Shown here: positions 15,929-25,330 of the stretch, one piece after another
Numbering within the stretch: the stretch's first letter is position 1
How the letters are laid out: the number at the start of each line of letters is the position of its first letter
DNA from: Bacteroidota bacterium
Lineage (GTDB): Bacteria > Bacteroidota > Bacteroidia > Chitinophagales > JADIYW01
Assembly: GCA_020436225.1 (NCBI GenBank)
Contig: JAGQYE010000006.1
Span: forward strand, 1-59,931
Direction of reading: 5' to 3'
DNA length: 59,931 bases
Program-made: the position numbers and the translations under genes
Notes under the pieces: generated by a model
Told to the model about the DNA's origin: nothing
Databases searched by the model: none
Seen by the model: only the letters and a program-made list of their open reading frames with translations

Positions 15929-18310
15929 TTAAAATTTAAAGTTCCAAGTGAAAGATGGAATAACTGGAAATAAAGAAACATTAATTGGTGTTTGTTTTAA
16001 ATCTCCGGTTAAAGTGCTGCCTTCAATTTTGTTATAGATGAAATAAGTATTCTTTCTGTTATAAACATTATAAATAGAAAAATTATAACTCGAATGCCAA
16101 CGTCTGTTTGGCCTGCGTTTCGGAATTGGTGTATAAGTCAACGACAAATCCATTCGATGATAAGCAGGCACTCGATAAGAGTTGCGTTCTGAATAACCAA
16201 TCATCGGATTAAATTCTATTAAAGACAAAGTATTTGCCGGCGTAATAGCATTTCCAGTGGCATAAACAAACGTAGCTCCAACACTCCATTCTTTATTAAT
16301 ATTATAGGCAATATTGATAGACAAATCATGAGTTCTGTCGTATTTGGCAACAAACACTTTTCCTTCATTCAAATCTTTAAATTTTCTGTCGCTACGAGAA
16401 ATAGTATAGCCAATCCAACCATTTAATTTTCCTGTTCTTTTCTTGATAAAAAACTCAGCTCCGTAAGCTTTTCCTTTTCCAAAAACATAACCTAATTCCG
16501 GATCGATGTTTAATTCGCCTACATAACTTTCTCCATATTCTATTTGATTCCAAAGATGTTTAAAATACACTTCAATAGACGTTTCAAACATATCCTCTTT
16601 AAAATTTCTAAAATAACCAACCGAATATTGCAATGCCATTTGCGGTTTTACAATTGCCGAGCTTTGCACCCAAACATCGGTTGGCAAAGTGCTATTAGAC
16701 GATGAAACTAAGTGTATATATTGATAGTTTAGCGCAATGCCTGCTTTTATAGAATTATTTTTTCCAAAAGCATAACGCATAGCAAAACGCGGTTCAGGTC
16801 CGAAATAAGTTTTAATAGGTTTGCCTCTTTTATAAAAAACAGTATCGAATCCGGCAATATTGTCGCCTGAAATTTTTCCATAAGGTCCGATATGTTGAAA
16901 CATACTCAACCGAAAACCAAAATCAAGTTTTAATTTTTCATTTACTTTAAATTCATCAGATGCATACCAAGCTAATTCGTGTGAGTAACGTCTGTTTATG
17001 TTTGATTCAAAATCGGTGGTTCCACTTGTAGCGCTGGCTTGTGTTGGTGTCATTCGGTGATGTGTATAAACCATTCCAAATTTTAAATTGTGTTTGCTGT
17101 TGAGATAATAATCTAAATCAATTTTAGTATTAAAATCTCGAACACCTGATTTTGCTCTAAAAGAAAAATCTAATTGCTTGCCACTAAAACTAAAATTATA
17201 ATCGTTGAATACAAACGTGGCATTCATAAATAATTTATCATTGAATAAATGATTGTATCGAACAGTTGCGGTGGCATTTCCCCAAGGAATTTTTACATTG
17301 GTTTGATTTTTGGTTGAATTATACACAAACACATCTCGACCAAAATAACCACTTACATACAATCTATCTTTATCAGAAAATTGATAATTGGCTTTTAAGT
17401 TGATGTCATAGAAAAAATAGTTGGTTCCTGCAAAATCAGTTTTCTTCAACAAAGGTTGAATGATATCAAACAAATACGTTCTTCTTCCTGAAAATAAAAA
17501 AGAACCTTTTGCCGTCTTTTTTGATTTTGATTTTTTAAATGGTGCCATAATTGTTAATCGAGAAGAAATAATGCCGATGCCACCTTCCATTTCGAATCGT
17601 TTGTTATTGCCTTCTTTCATTTGAATATCAATAACAGAAGACAAGCGACCGCCATAATTTGCCGGCATTGCGCCTTTATATAAAGTAGTATTCTTTACAG
17701 CATCTGCATTAAAAACAGAAAAGAAACCAAATAAATGTCCGGTGTTATAAACAATAGCATCATCTAACAAAACCAAATTTTGATCAGGTCCGCCACCGCG
17801 CACATAAATACCTGAATTGCCTTCGCCTGCTGCTTGCACGCCGGGCATTAATTGCAAAGCTTTAATAATATCCACCTCGCCCATCAATGCTGGAATTGAT
17901 TTTATTCTGTCGATAGATAATTCTTCTTTTCCCATCGTTGTGCTTTTTACATTCTCATCTTTGCGTTCATCAGTAATCACAACTTCATCTAAAGCTTTTG
18001 TATTATCAGATAATTCGATATTTTGTCGGATATCTTTATTTAACGAAATCGTTTGAACTTGAGTGGCATATCCTATATAAGAAAATGCAATTTGATAATC
18101 TCCTTTTGGTAATGACAACGAATAAAAGCCATAAAGATTGGTAGTTGCCCCTAAAGCTGTATTGCCTTGCACATAAACGTTTGCGCCAATTAAGGCTTCG
18201 CCATTTTGTGCATCTTTCAAAAAACCGCTCAATGTAAATGTTTCATTTTGCGCATGTATTGGCAAAAACAAACATAAACAAGCAATAAGCAACAATAATC
18301 GTCGAGACAT
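15929..18310 (-). CDS. TonB-dependent receptor with carboxypeptidase-like domain
   Basis: 793 aa from the ATG at 18310 (MSRRLLLLIACLCLF, a good signal peptide; the frame is open for 16 more codons upstream). Domains: CarboxypepD_reg-like (about 25-105, with GFLKDAQNGEALIGANVYVQ), plug (about 115-230, with YVRGGGPDQNLVLLDDAIVY and GHLFGFFSVFNADAV), then a long barrel ending FSWNFKF-like (FTWNFKF). Receptors of this class form pairs with DUF4249 lipoproteins, and here the partner follows after one base. Import of an organic ligand through the outer membrane is likely. The ligand is unknown, and nearby genes give no pathway hint. Confidence 0.9.
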   Translation of the reverse strand: MSRRLLLLIACLCLFLPIHAQNETFTLSGFLKDAQNGEALIGANVYVQGNTALGATTNLYGFYSLSLPKGDYQIAFSYIGYATQVQTISLNKDIRQNIELSDNTKALDEVVITDERKDENVKSTTMGKEELSIDRIKSIPALMGEVDIIKALQLMPGVQAAGEGNSGIYVRGGGPDQNLVLLDDAIVYNTGHLFGFFSVFNADAVKNTTLYKGAMPANYGGRLSSVIDIQMKEGNNKRFEMEGGIGIISSRLTIMAPFKKSKSKKTAKGSFLFSGRRTYLFDIIQPLLKKTDFAGTNYFFYDINLKANYQFSDKDRLYVSGYFGRDVFVYNSTKNQTNVKIPWGNATATVRYNHLFNDKLFMNATFVFNDYNFSFSGKQLDFSFRAKSGVRDFNTKIDLDYYLNSKHNLKFGMVYTHHRMTPTQASATSGTTDFESNINRRYSHELAWYASDEFKVNEKLKLDFGFRLSMFQHIGPYGKISGDNIAGFDTVFYKRGKPIKTYFGPEPRFAMRYAFGKNNSIKAGIALNYQYIHLVSSSNSTLPTDVWVQSSAIVKPQMALQYSVGYFRNFKEDMFETSIEVYFKHLWNQIEYGESYVGELNIDPELGYVFGKGKAYGAEFFIKKRTGKLNGWIGYTISRSDRKFKDLNEGKVFVAKYDRTHDLSINIAYNINKEWSVGATFVYATGNAITPANTLSLIEFNPMIGYSERNSYRVPAYHRMDLSLTYTPIPKRRPNRRWHSSYNFSIYNVYNRKNTYFIYNKIEGSTLTGDLKQTPINVSLFPVIPSFTWNFKF

Positions 18311-18394
18311 AAAAGATGTAAAAGTGTCTAAAAATACTAAGTAAACGGCAGTCTTCAAATTATTCCTTAGTTAATTTTATACTTGTTTGATTTC

Positions 18395-20029
18395 TTAATT
18401 TTTCAAGATTTTTTTGATTAAAATACCTTTGTTACTTACCATTCTCATTAAATATAATCCTGTTGGAAGTGCGCTTAAATCAATAGTATTTGTTGAAACA
18501 GAGTTAAGAGAAAATACTTCTCTTCCAACATTATCCAAAATAGATATTTCTTTTATGTCAGCATTTCCATTATGATTAATCGAAATAGTTTGATGAAACG
18601 GATTAGGAAAAACTGAAAATTCTTTCTCGAATAAAGAAGAAGAAATAAATGTTGGAGTTGCTAAGATTTGATAAGCTTTCTTAAAATCCGGAATACCATA
18701 ACCAATTCGGTCGTTGGGTGTCAAATATTGCGAGCTACTTTGTTCAATAGCAGTTTTAATTTCCCAATTAGTTTTACTTGGAAATGCTTGCCATAAACAA
18801 GCGGCAAGTCCTGCAATTTGTGGCGTTGCATAAGATGTGCCACCACCAGTAGAAATAGTTCCGTTTGTTCTGATATATTTAGCATTCACGCCCATTGCAG
18901 CAATATTGGGTTTTACTCTTGAATCATTCGGCATTCCATAACCGCTGGAAGAAGCTACATTTCCATTAATATCAACAGATCCAATTGTAAATGCACTATC
19001 TGCGTCTGCCGGACTTGAAATATATTTCCAACCTGTTACGCCTTCATTTCCTGCTGCCACACAAACCAACATTCCTTTGGATGAGGCAATGTTTACTGCT
19101 ATAGCAGCCGGTGTAGAATTGGTGCGCATATCAGAAGTATCGTGGTTTTCTGAAGGCACATCAAAAGTTGTATAGCCTAAAGAAATACTGACAACATCAA
19201 CACCGATTTGTGAGCAACGTTCTAAAGCAGCAGCTAAATTAAATTCTTCTTGTAAACGTTCGCTACTATTGTTTTCTGTATGAAATAAATAAAAATTAGA
19301 TTCTGTTGATGTACCAATATATTGCGAGTCTATTTTTCCTGCAATGAAAGAAAGACAATTGGAACCATGGCTGGTAAAATTCGGTGCGCCACCTGATTCA
19401 TCATATACTAAAGAATCATTATGTACATAATCGAATGTTCCTAATAGTTTATTACTCTCAAAAATATGTCGAAATGCAACATTGGAATCAACATTATAAA
19501 AACCGTTATCACAAATAGCAATGGTCATATTTTCGCCGTTAAAACCTTGTTCATGTAAATACTCACCATTTAGTAAATGCGTTTGTGGAAATGAAGAAGT
19601 ATAACCATCTTCAAATTCTTGAATAGCATTATTTTGTTCGCATTCCTGACTTTCTTCTTCAGAAAGAATATTTGATTTATTCTTTGAAGAAGGAACTTTA
19701 GCAATCGACTGAATAAAAGGAAAATTTGAAATCTGCTTTTTATTTGCTTGCACTAAAACAGCATTCAGCCAATTTGAATGTTGTAAGATTAAAACATTTC
19801 TGTTTTCTAATTGCTTGATGTAATTTTGGTTGATTGGAAAATCTCTATAATCAAATGCAATATCAATTTTTTTTCGCTTTGCGATAGCTTGTTCTGAAAA
19901 TTGTTTTTGCACATCAGCGCAAGTTGGTTTATCCTTAAAATAAACTATATATTTTTCGGGTTGATTTTTCGCATAAAGCACGTTCATCAACATAAAAAAC
20001 AAAAGAAATCCAAGACTATTCTTTGCCAT
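18395..20029 (-). CDS. Secreted subtilisin-like serine peptidase (S8) with T9SS sorting tail
   Basis: 544 aa from the ATG at 20029. A signal peptide and propeptide (about 1-150) are followed by the S8 catalytic domain. The Asp site is AICDNGFYNVDSN, the His site TSHGSNCLSFIAG and the Ser site GGGTSYATPQIAGLAA, so the triad is complete. The last 80 residues form a type A T9SS signal (FSVFPNPFHQTI..., then LSALPTGLYLMRM... and a Lys-rich end). The enzyme is therefore exported through the outer membrane. It overlaps the upstream lipoprotein gene by 14 bases and is probably co-transcribed with both lipoproteins. Confidence 0.92.
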   Translation of the reverse strand: MAKNSLGFLLFFMLMNVLYAKNQPEKYIVYFKDKPTCADVQKQFSEQAIAKRKKIDIAFDYRDFPINQNYIKQLENRNVLILQHSNWLNAVLVQANKKQISNFPFIQSIAKVPSSKNKSNILSEEESQECEQNNAIQEFEDGYTSSFPQTHLLNGEYLHEQGFNGENMTIAICDNGFYNVDSNVAFRHIFESNKLLGTFDYVHNDSLVYDESGGAPNFTSHGSNCLSFIAGKIDSQYIGTSTESNFYLFHTENNSSERLQEEFNLAAALERCSQIGVDVVSISLGYTTFDVPSENHDTSDMRTNSTPAAIAVNIASSKGMLVCVAAGNEGVTGWKYISSPADADSAFTIGSVDINGNVASSSGYGMPNDSRVKPNIAAMGVNAKYIRTNGTISTGGGTSYATPQIAGLAACLWQAFPSKTNWEIKTAIEQSSSQYLTPNDRIGYGIPDFKKAYQILATPTFISSSLFEKEFSVFPNPFHQTISINHNGNADIKEISILDNVGREVFSLNSVSTNTIDLSALPTGLYLMRMVSNKGILIKKILKN

Positions 20030-20756
20030 AATCAATTGCGTATTGTTTTACGATGAAACCTTTTTCGGCTCGGTCCTCCCAAGGTGCACCAATGTTGATT
20101 TGTCCGGTTACAATCCAAAGTTCTTTATAAACTAATCCTACGTTTCGTGCATATTTTTCTATAGAATACGTTTTATAAATGGCTGTTGAATCTTGAATTT
20201 GTGATACTAATAAAGTGGAATCAAATGTTTGAAATCCATCATTAAAATGCCTGTCTCTTTCTTTAATAGTATATTTCCAATCAGATAAATAATAGTTGGT
20301 AGAATCTAAAATATATGGAGGTGGAATAGTGATTAATTTATTGCCCAACCATTTAGTGTTTACATCATTCGGAAATGTCAACTTGATGTATCTTAAATTG
20401 TCTTCTACACGTTCTACATTCTGTTCAGTTTTAACAAGATAATCAACATTAAAAATTTCCCAATTAGAAGTTAAAGTATCTGAATAATAACGTAGTATTT
20501 TTTTTGCATTGCGTCCCATATTATCAGTAAACTGCTCTCCTATTTTTTCTTTTAAATAAATTGAAGAATATCGACGTGAATGATCAAAATCGTTGTACAA
20601 AATGGAATCTACTTTATATATTACAAATCGACCTGAATCAGTTGGCAAATAATTGTAGCCATAATCATACTCATCATAAGTAACAGCTTTAGTACAAGAA
20701 ACAAACAAGGCAGACAAAACAAAGATGATAAGTAATATTTTATTCGATACTAACAC
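20016..20756 (-). CDS. Lipoprotein of unknown function, paralogue of the neighbouring gene
   Basis: 246 aa with a lipobox FVSC near residue 21. I do not recognise the family. It is clearly related to the next gene upstream: both share Y-N-Y-x-P-x-DSGR-x-VIYKVDS, a YNDFD motif, a YSS-x-Y-x-KE segment, FTDN-x-GR-x-AKKI-x-RY, and a C-terminal YAR/K-D/N-x-GLVYKELW. It looks like a mostly beta, surface- or periplasm-facing protein. The two paralogues and the T9SS subtilase form one minus-strand operon with short gaps, so a shared role at the outer membrane is plausible but unproven. Confidence 0.75.
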   Translation of the reverse strand: MLVSNKILLIIFVLSALFVSCTKAVTYDEYDYGYNYLPTDSGRFVIYKVDSILYNDFDHSRRYSSIYLKEKIGEQFTDNMGRNAKKILRYYSDTLTSNWEIFNVDYLVKTEQNVERVEDNLRYIKLTFPNDVNTKWLGNKLITIPPPYILDSTNYYLSDWKYTIKERDRHFNDGFQTFDSTLLVSQIQDSTAIYKTYSIEKYARNVGLVYKELWIVTGQINIGAPWEDRAEKGFIVKQYAIDYGKE

Positions 20757-20768
20757 TATTCTTGATAA

Positions 20769-21521
20769 TTATTCAACTCCAAATTTTATTGCTTTCTGAT
20801 ACACAATAAATCCATATTTTGCATTGTTTATGTAGGTTTGTGTGTCAATCAACTGCGCATCTAAACGCCATAATTCTTTATACACCAACCCAATATCTTT
20901 GGCATATCGCTCAACACTATACACCTTTTGAACATTAGATGAATCCGCAACTTGCAAAACGGTTAACGTAGAATCAGAAGCAATTGAACCATTATAATAA
21001 CTTCCATTTTTTTCAGTTATAGAATATATCCAATCAAAATCTGTTGCTGTGTATCTCAAATTTTGAAACGGAAACTGATCAGATTCTACATATTTATTGC
21101 CGTGCCATTCACTGCCATTTTGTGCCGGGAAAATAAGTTTCACATAACGAATATTATCTTCGACTTGCTCCACATTTGTTTTGCTTTTGATAAAATACCA
21201 AACATTCCAAAATTGCCAAGGTAAAGTTGTATCAGAGGTAACGTATCGCTCTATTTTTTTCGCGGAACGTCCTAGATTATCAGTAAATTCTTCCGTGATA
21301 ATTTCTTTTACATATTGAGATGAATATCGTTTTAAATTCAGCGGATCAAAATCATTATATACAACAGAATCTACTTTATAAATAACATATCTTCCAGAAT
21401 CATCCGGGAAATAATTATACTCGTAAGGCAGGTTTACGACTTCACTTTCTTTTTTACATGACAACACTGCAAGTATTGACAAAAAGAAACAAAAAATCAG
21501 TTTAGTATAATTGCTTTTCAT
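20769..21521 (-). CDS. Lipoprotein of unknown function, first gene of a tandem pair
   Basis: 250 aa with a lipoprotein signal (AVLSC near residue 22, then KKE). It is a tandem duplicate of the following gene, sharing the DSGRYVIYKVDSVVYNDFD block, FTDNLGRSAKKIERY and the C-terminal YAKDIGLVYKELW. Identity looks moderate rather than high, so the duplication is old. The two genes are 12 bases apart. It is presumably the promoter-proximal gene of the operon ending with the subtilase. No known domain was recognised. Confidence 0.75.
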   Translation of the reverse strand: MKSNYTKLIFCFFLSILAVLSCKKESEVVNLPYEYNYFPDDSGRYVIYKVDSVVYNDFDPLNLKRYSSQYVKEIITEEFTDNLGRSAKKIERYVTSDTTLPWQFWNVWYFIKSKTNVEQVEDNIRYVKLIFPAQNGSEWHGNKYVESDQFPFQNLRYTATDFDWIYSITEKNGSYYNGSIASDSTLTVLQVADSSNVQKVYSVERYAKDIGLVYKELWRLDAQLIDTQTYINNAKYGFIVYQKAIKFGVE

Positions 21522-21634
21522 TTACTTCATAAAGATACAACAAAGTCGTATTAGTTGCTCTATTCTAAATCTGGATTTAGTTAAAATCAAAGCATTCTAT
21601 ATTTGAATATTTTCAGTAATTCTCCTCATTATTG

Positions 21635-21642
21635 TATCTTTG
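21635..21642 (+). promoter_or_regulatory. -7 box TATCTTTG upstream of the 163-aa membrane protein
   Basis: A perfect TAnnTTTG match 18 bases before the ATG at 21660. No convincing -33 TTTG lies at the usual distance. Confidence 0.5.
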
Positions 21643-21659
21643 AATATTAAAAAAATACT

Positions 21660-22151
21660 ATGCAAACACAACATACAATAGGCAGTTTTTTTAAATCTAT
21701 GAATCTAACACATTATATAATTTGTATTGGATTTATTTTTATTCTTGCGGCTGCCAGAGTTTACATCAAACAACATCCTCCAACCGAAGAATTTCAGAGT
21801 CAAAAAATTTTCGAAATCATTGGAATTGGAATAGGTGCCATTGGTGTACTTGCTGCTCGATTTATCTTTTTTTATAAAGCAAAAGAAGCGCATAGTGTTT
21901 TCTCTTTAGCAAGAAAACTAAACATTTTCCGTTATGCTCATCTATTACAAATTGCGATTTTAGAAGGTGTCGGATTTATCAATATTGTATTTTATTTTCT
22001 TACAAAAGAAGATATACATTTTTTTATTGCGGTTGGTATCGCTATAATGTTGGTATTTCGAAGACCTCAACGACAAATTGCTGCCATGGTTTTATTTTCA
22101 GGCTTAGATGATAAACAAATTGTTTACGACGATTCTATTCCGCTTTCATAA
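21660..22151 (+). CDS. Small integral membrane protein of unknown function
   Basis: 163 aa with four likely membrane helices: around residues 18-35 (HYIICIGFIFILAAARVYI), 53-70 (IIGIGIGAIGVLAARFIFFY), 93-115 and 118-133. Between helices 2 and 3 is a charged loop, KAKEAHSVFSLARKLNIFRY. The C-terminus is hydrophilic. I do not recognise a named family, and no transporter or enzyme motif is visible. It is 24 bases upstream of the flavin oxidoreductase gene and probably co-transcribed with it. Confidence 0.75.
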   Translation: MQTQHTIGSFFKSMNLTHYIICIGFIFILAAARVYIKQHPPTEEFQSQKIFEIIGIGIGAIGVLAARFIFFYKAKEAHSVFSLARKLNIFRYAHLLQIAILEGVGFINIVFYFLTKEDIHFFIAVGIAIMLVFRRPQRQIAAMVLFSGLDDKQIVYDDSIPLS

Positions 22152-22175
22152 ACTTCATTTATAATTGAGATTGAT

Positions 22176-23408
22176 ATGACTTCCAAAGAAATTATTGCGC
22201 AATCATTTACCTTAAAAAATGGTTCAATAATCAAAAATAGATTAATGAAATCTGCTATGAGTGAAGGACTTGGCAGGCGAAGTGGCGAACCCAAACCTGA
22301 ATTGGCAACGCTATATGAAAAATGGGCGGAAGGTGGTATCGGACTTTGCGTAACCGGCAATGTAATGATAGACCGCAGGGCTTTAGGCGAACCGGGAAAT
22401 GTAATTATTGAAGATGAAACACATTTAGAAGCACTAAAAAAATGGGCACAAGCTGCAACAAAAAATAATACGCAATGTTGGGTGCAACTCAATCATCCTG
22501 GAAAACAAACTCCTAAAGGTGTCAACAAAGAAACAGTTGCGCCGTCCGCCATTCCATTTCGCAAAGACTTACAACGATTTTTTGATACACCAAGAGCACT
22601 TCGAGAAGATGAAATTCTGGATTTAATTGAACGCTACGGAAAGACTGCATCTATAATAAAAAAAGCCGGATTTACAGGCGTTCAAATTCATGGTGCGCAC
22701 GGTTATTTAGTCAGCCAATTTTTATCGCCTCATCATAATATTCGAACAGATAAATGGGGCGGAAATCCGGAAAACAGAAGGCGTTTTGTGTTGGAAGTAT
22801 ATCAATCTATTCGCAAAAATGTTGGCGATAATTTTCCTATTTCTATAAAATTAAATTCTGCCGACTTTCAACGTGGTGGATTTACTGAAGAAGAATCTTT
22901 AGACACTATAAAAGCATTAGCTGATGCCGGTTTAGATTTGATAGAAATTTCAGGCGGAACTTATGAAGCGCCTGTTATGACAGGCATCACTCAAAAAGAA
23001 AGCACGAAACAACGCGAAGCTTATTTCTTGGATTTTGCCGAGAAAGCAAGAAAAATTTGCACCGCACCATTGGCAGTAACCGGCGGTTTTCGTACTGTTG
23101 ACGGCATGGCGAAAGCTATTTCAAGTGGTGCAGTTGATTTTGTTGGACTTGCTCGAATCTTAGCTATTGAGGCGGATGCACCCAACAGATTATTGTCAGG
23201 AAAAAATCCAATACATACAGTAAAGCCAATAAAAACAGGCATTTCGCTAATAGATAATATGGGATTAATGGAAGTTTCTTGGTATTCTATGCAATTAAAA
23301 CGCATTGGCAAAGGAGAAACATCAAAACCCAATGAGCCGGCACTTGTTGCTTTACTTAAAATTGCTATGCATCAATCTAAAAGTATATTTAAAAAATGGC
23401 GCGTATAA
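22176..23408 (+). CDS. NADH:flavin oxidoreductase, old yellow enzyme family
   Basis: 410 aa forming a TIM barrel with FMN. Signatures are the opening FTLKNGSIIKNRLMKSAMSE, the active-site and FMN-binding GVQIHGAHGYLVSQFLSPHH followed by NIRTDKWGG and ENRRRF, and the C-terminal phosphate-binding AVTGGFRTVDGM with DFVGLARI. The family reduces activated alkenes (enals, enones) or fatty acid double bonds using NAD(P)H. The protein is longer than minimal OYEs by a C-terminal helical tail but lacks the iron-sulphur and second flavin domains of 2,4-dienoyl-CoA reductase. The natural substrate is unknown. Confidence 0.92.
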   Translation: MTSKEIIAQSFTLKNGSIIKNRLMKSAMSEGLGRRSGEPKPELATLYEKWAEGGIGLCVTGNVMIDRRALGEPGNVIIEDETHLEALKKWAQAATKNNTQCWVQLNHPGKQTPKGVNKETVAPSAIPFRKDLQRFFDTPRALREDEILDLIERYGKTASIIKKAGFTGVQIHGAHGYLVSQFLSPHHNIRTDKWGGNPENRRRFVLEVYQSIRKNVGDNFPISIKLNSADFQRGGFTEEESLDTIKALADAGLDLIEISGGTYEAPVMTGITQKESTKQREAYFLDFAEKARKICTAPLAVTGGFRTVDGMAKAISSGAVDFVGLARILAIEADAPNRLLSGKNPIHTVKPIKTGISLIDNMGLMEVSWYSMQLKRIGKGETSKPNEPALVALLKIAMHQSKSIFKKWRV

Positions 23409-23502
23409 AAACATTTTTTTTCTAATCGTATTCGAAATAAAAATTCAAGTTTAAGTAATTGATATAAAAAGAGGCATCAATTTTTGCTCTATCAATTTTT
23501 AT

Positions 23503-23510
23503 TATCTTTG
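23503..23510 (+). promoter_or_regulatory. -7 box TATCTTTG of the cysteine synthase gene
   Basis: A perfect TAnnTTTG match ending six bases before the ATG at 23516. A TTTG lies at 23483-23486, slightly closer than the usual -33 spacing. The mRNA would be leaderless or nearly so. Confidence 0.5.
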
Positions 23511-23515
23511 TATCA

Positions 23516-24502
23516 ATGCGTATTTATGACAACATACTACAAACTATTGGCAACACGCCTATTGTGCGATTAAATAAAATTACGGCACATATTCCGGCAA
23601 CCATTTGCGTTAAGATTGAATCCTTTAATCCCGGAAATTCTATAAAAGATAGAATGGCCGTGAAAATGATTGAAGATGCTGAGAAAGATGGTCGATTAAA
23701 ACCAGGTGGCACCATCATTGAATGTACTTCCGGAAATACAGGCATGGGTTTGGCAATGGCGGCTTGTATAAAAGGTTATAAATGTATTTTTACTTCTACC
23801 GACAAACAATCAAAAGAAAAATTTGATATGTTGCGTGCTTTAGGTGCCGAAGTAATTGTTTGCCCAACTAATGTTTGTGCTGACGACGAACGTTCATATT
23901 ATTCTGTTGCCAAAAAATTAGCACAAGAAACGCCTAATTCTGTTTGGTTGAATCAATATGACAATTTATCGAACAGGCAAGCGCATTACGAAAGCACAGG
24001 TCCTGAAATTTGGGAACAATCAGATGGAAAAATTACGCACTTTGTAGTTGGCATTGGCACCGGCGGAACAGTTAGTGGCACTTCCAAATTTTTGAAAGAA
24101 AAAAATCCAAGCATAAAAACGTATGGAATTGATACGTATGGTTCTATTTTAAAGCAATTTCACGAAACCGGCACTTTCGATCCAAAAGAAATTCATAGTT
24201 ATATTACTGAAGGTATTGGTGAGGATATTATTCCTCAGAATTACGATTTTAGTTTAATAGATTATATTGAAAAAGTAAGCGACAAAGATGCTGCGTTGAT
24301 GCAACGAAGATTGGCAAAAGAAGAAGGCATTTTTGCAGGAAATTCTGCCGGCTCAGCGGTGCAAGGTGTGTTGCAAATACACGAAAAATTTCCATTTACT
24401 AAAGACGATTTAGTCGTTATAATATTACACGACCATGGCTCACGTTACGTTGCCAAATTTTTTAACGATGATTGGATGCGCGAAAAAGGGTTTTTAGAAT
24501 AA
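23516..24502 (+). CDS. PLP-dependent cysteine synthase family protein
   Basis: 328 aa of fold-type II PLP enzymes. The PLP lysine lies in FNPGNSIKDRMAVKMI, the substrate loop is TSGNTGMGLAMA, and the phosphate-binding glycines are GIGTGGTVSGTSKFLKE. Such enzymes make cysteine from O-acetylserine and sulphide, or cystathionine from serine and homocysteine. The sequence has no CBS regulatory domains, so it is either CysK-type or a short cystathionine beta-synthase. Divergent sub-residues do not allow a firm choice. The gene has its own -7 box and is followed after 11 bases by the BtuF-like gene. Confidence 0.9.
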   Translation: MRIYDNILQTIGNTPIVRLNKITAHIPATICVKIESFNPGNSIKDRMAVKMIEDAEKDGRLKPGGTIIECTSGNTGMGLAMAACIKGYKCIFTSTDKQSKEKFDMLRALGAEVIVCPTNVCADDERSYYSVAKKLAQETPNSVWLNQYDNLSNRQAHYESTGPEIWEQSDGKITHFVVGIGTGGTVSGTSKFLKEKNPSIKTYGIDTYGSILKQFHETGTFDPKEIHSYITEGIGEDIIPQNYDFSLIDYIEKVSDKDAALMQRRLAKEEGIFAGNSAGSAVQGVLQIHEKFPFTKDDLVVIILHDHGSRYVAKFFNDDWMREKGFLE

Positions 24503-24513
24503 AAAAATCTTGT

Positions 24514-25260
24514 ATGCGAATTATTTCATTAGTTCCTTCCATTACTTTACTACTTTGTGATTTAGGCTTAGAAGATGTTTTAGTTGGAAGAACAAAATTT
24601 TGTATTCATCCAAAAGAAAAAATAAACAATATTCCAATTATTGGCGGCACAAAAAATATAGATATTAATAAAATTCAAGCATTACAACCTCAACTTATTT
24701 TTGCATCTAAAGAAGAAAATATAAAAGAACAAGTTGATGCACTAAAGAAACAATACAAAACTATCATATTTGATATTTGTAATTTAGAAGATAATTATTC
24801 GATGATTGAAAAAATTGGCAAACTCACCAATACAGAAAAACAAGCACAAACAATTATCCAGCAAACTAAACATAATTTTGATGTTTTTAAGCAAAATAAC
24901 AAAGCCTCTCTTCTTCCTGCTTTATATCTGATTTGGAAAAAACCGTATATGACTGTTGGAAAAGATACATTTATCCATGCGTTGTTAGAACAATTAGGTG
25001 TTCAAAATATGTTTGCTCATCAAACGCGTTATCCAATAATTCATAATTTACAAACCTCGTATTTTGATAAGTGTAAATTGGTATTTCTTTCTTCAGAACC
25101 TTATCCATTTAGTGAAAAACATATCAAAGAATTCCAAACACAATTACCCAATGCAAAGATTATATTGGTTGACGGCGAATTTTTTTCTTGGTATGGCAGC
25201 AAAATGCTGGAAACGCCAACTTACTTTCAACAATTACTCGAAAAAATCAACATCGACTAA
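24514..25260 (+). CDS. BtuF-like helical-backbone metal receptor protein without signal peptide
   Basis: 248 aa from the ATG at 24514; the longer frame starts at a TTG inside the previous gene and adds nothing family-like. It shows the two-lobe periplasmic binding fold of cobalamin/siderophore receptors: RIISLVPSITLLLCDLG at the start, LVGRTKFCIHP, NIDINKIQALQPQLIFASKE, and a C-terminal lobe with YLIWKKPYMTVGKDTFIHAL. There is no signal peptide, so it probably stays in the cytoplasm, unlike transport-linked BtuF. Ligand unknown; a corrinoid or haem is a guess from the family. Confidence 0.82.
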   Translation: MRIISLVPSITLLLCDLGLEDVLVGRTKFCIHPKEKINNIPIIGGTKNIDINKIQALQPQLIFASKEENIKEQVDALKKQYKTIIFDICNLEDNYSMIEKIGKLTNTEKQAQTIIQQTKHNFDVFKQNNKASLLPALYLIWKKPYMTVGKDTFIHALLEQLGVQNMFAHQTRYPIIHNLQTSYFDKCKLVFLSSEPYPFSEKHIKEFQTQLPNAKIILVDGEFFSWYGSKMLETPTYFQQLLEKINID

Positions 25261-25279
25261 AAAAACTTGCTATTCAACT

Positions 25280-25309
25280 TTTGCCACTACTTTCTAATGT
25301 TTATCTTTG
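25280..25309 (+). promoter_or_regulatory. Bacteroidota-type promoter of the aldolase gene
   Basis: A -33 element TTTG (25280-25283) and a -7 element TATCTTTG (25302-25309) are separated by 18 bases, close to the consensus for the Bacteroidota primary sigma factor. The ATG follows at 25331. Confidence 0.65.
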
Positions 25310-25330
25310 CGGAGAAAAAAATAAACAAAA

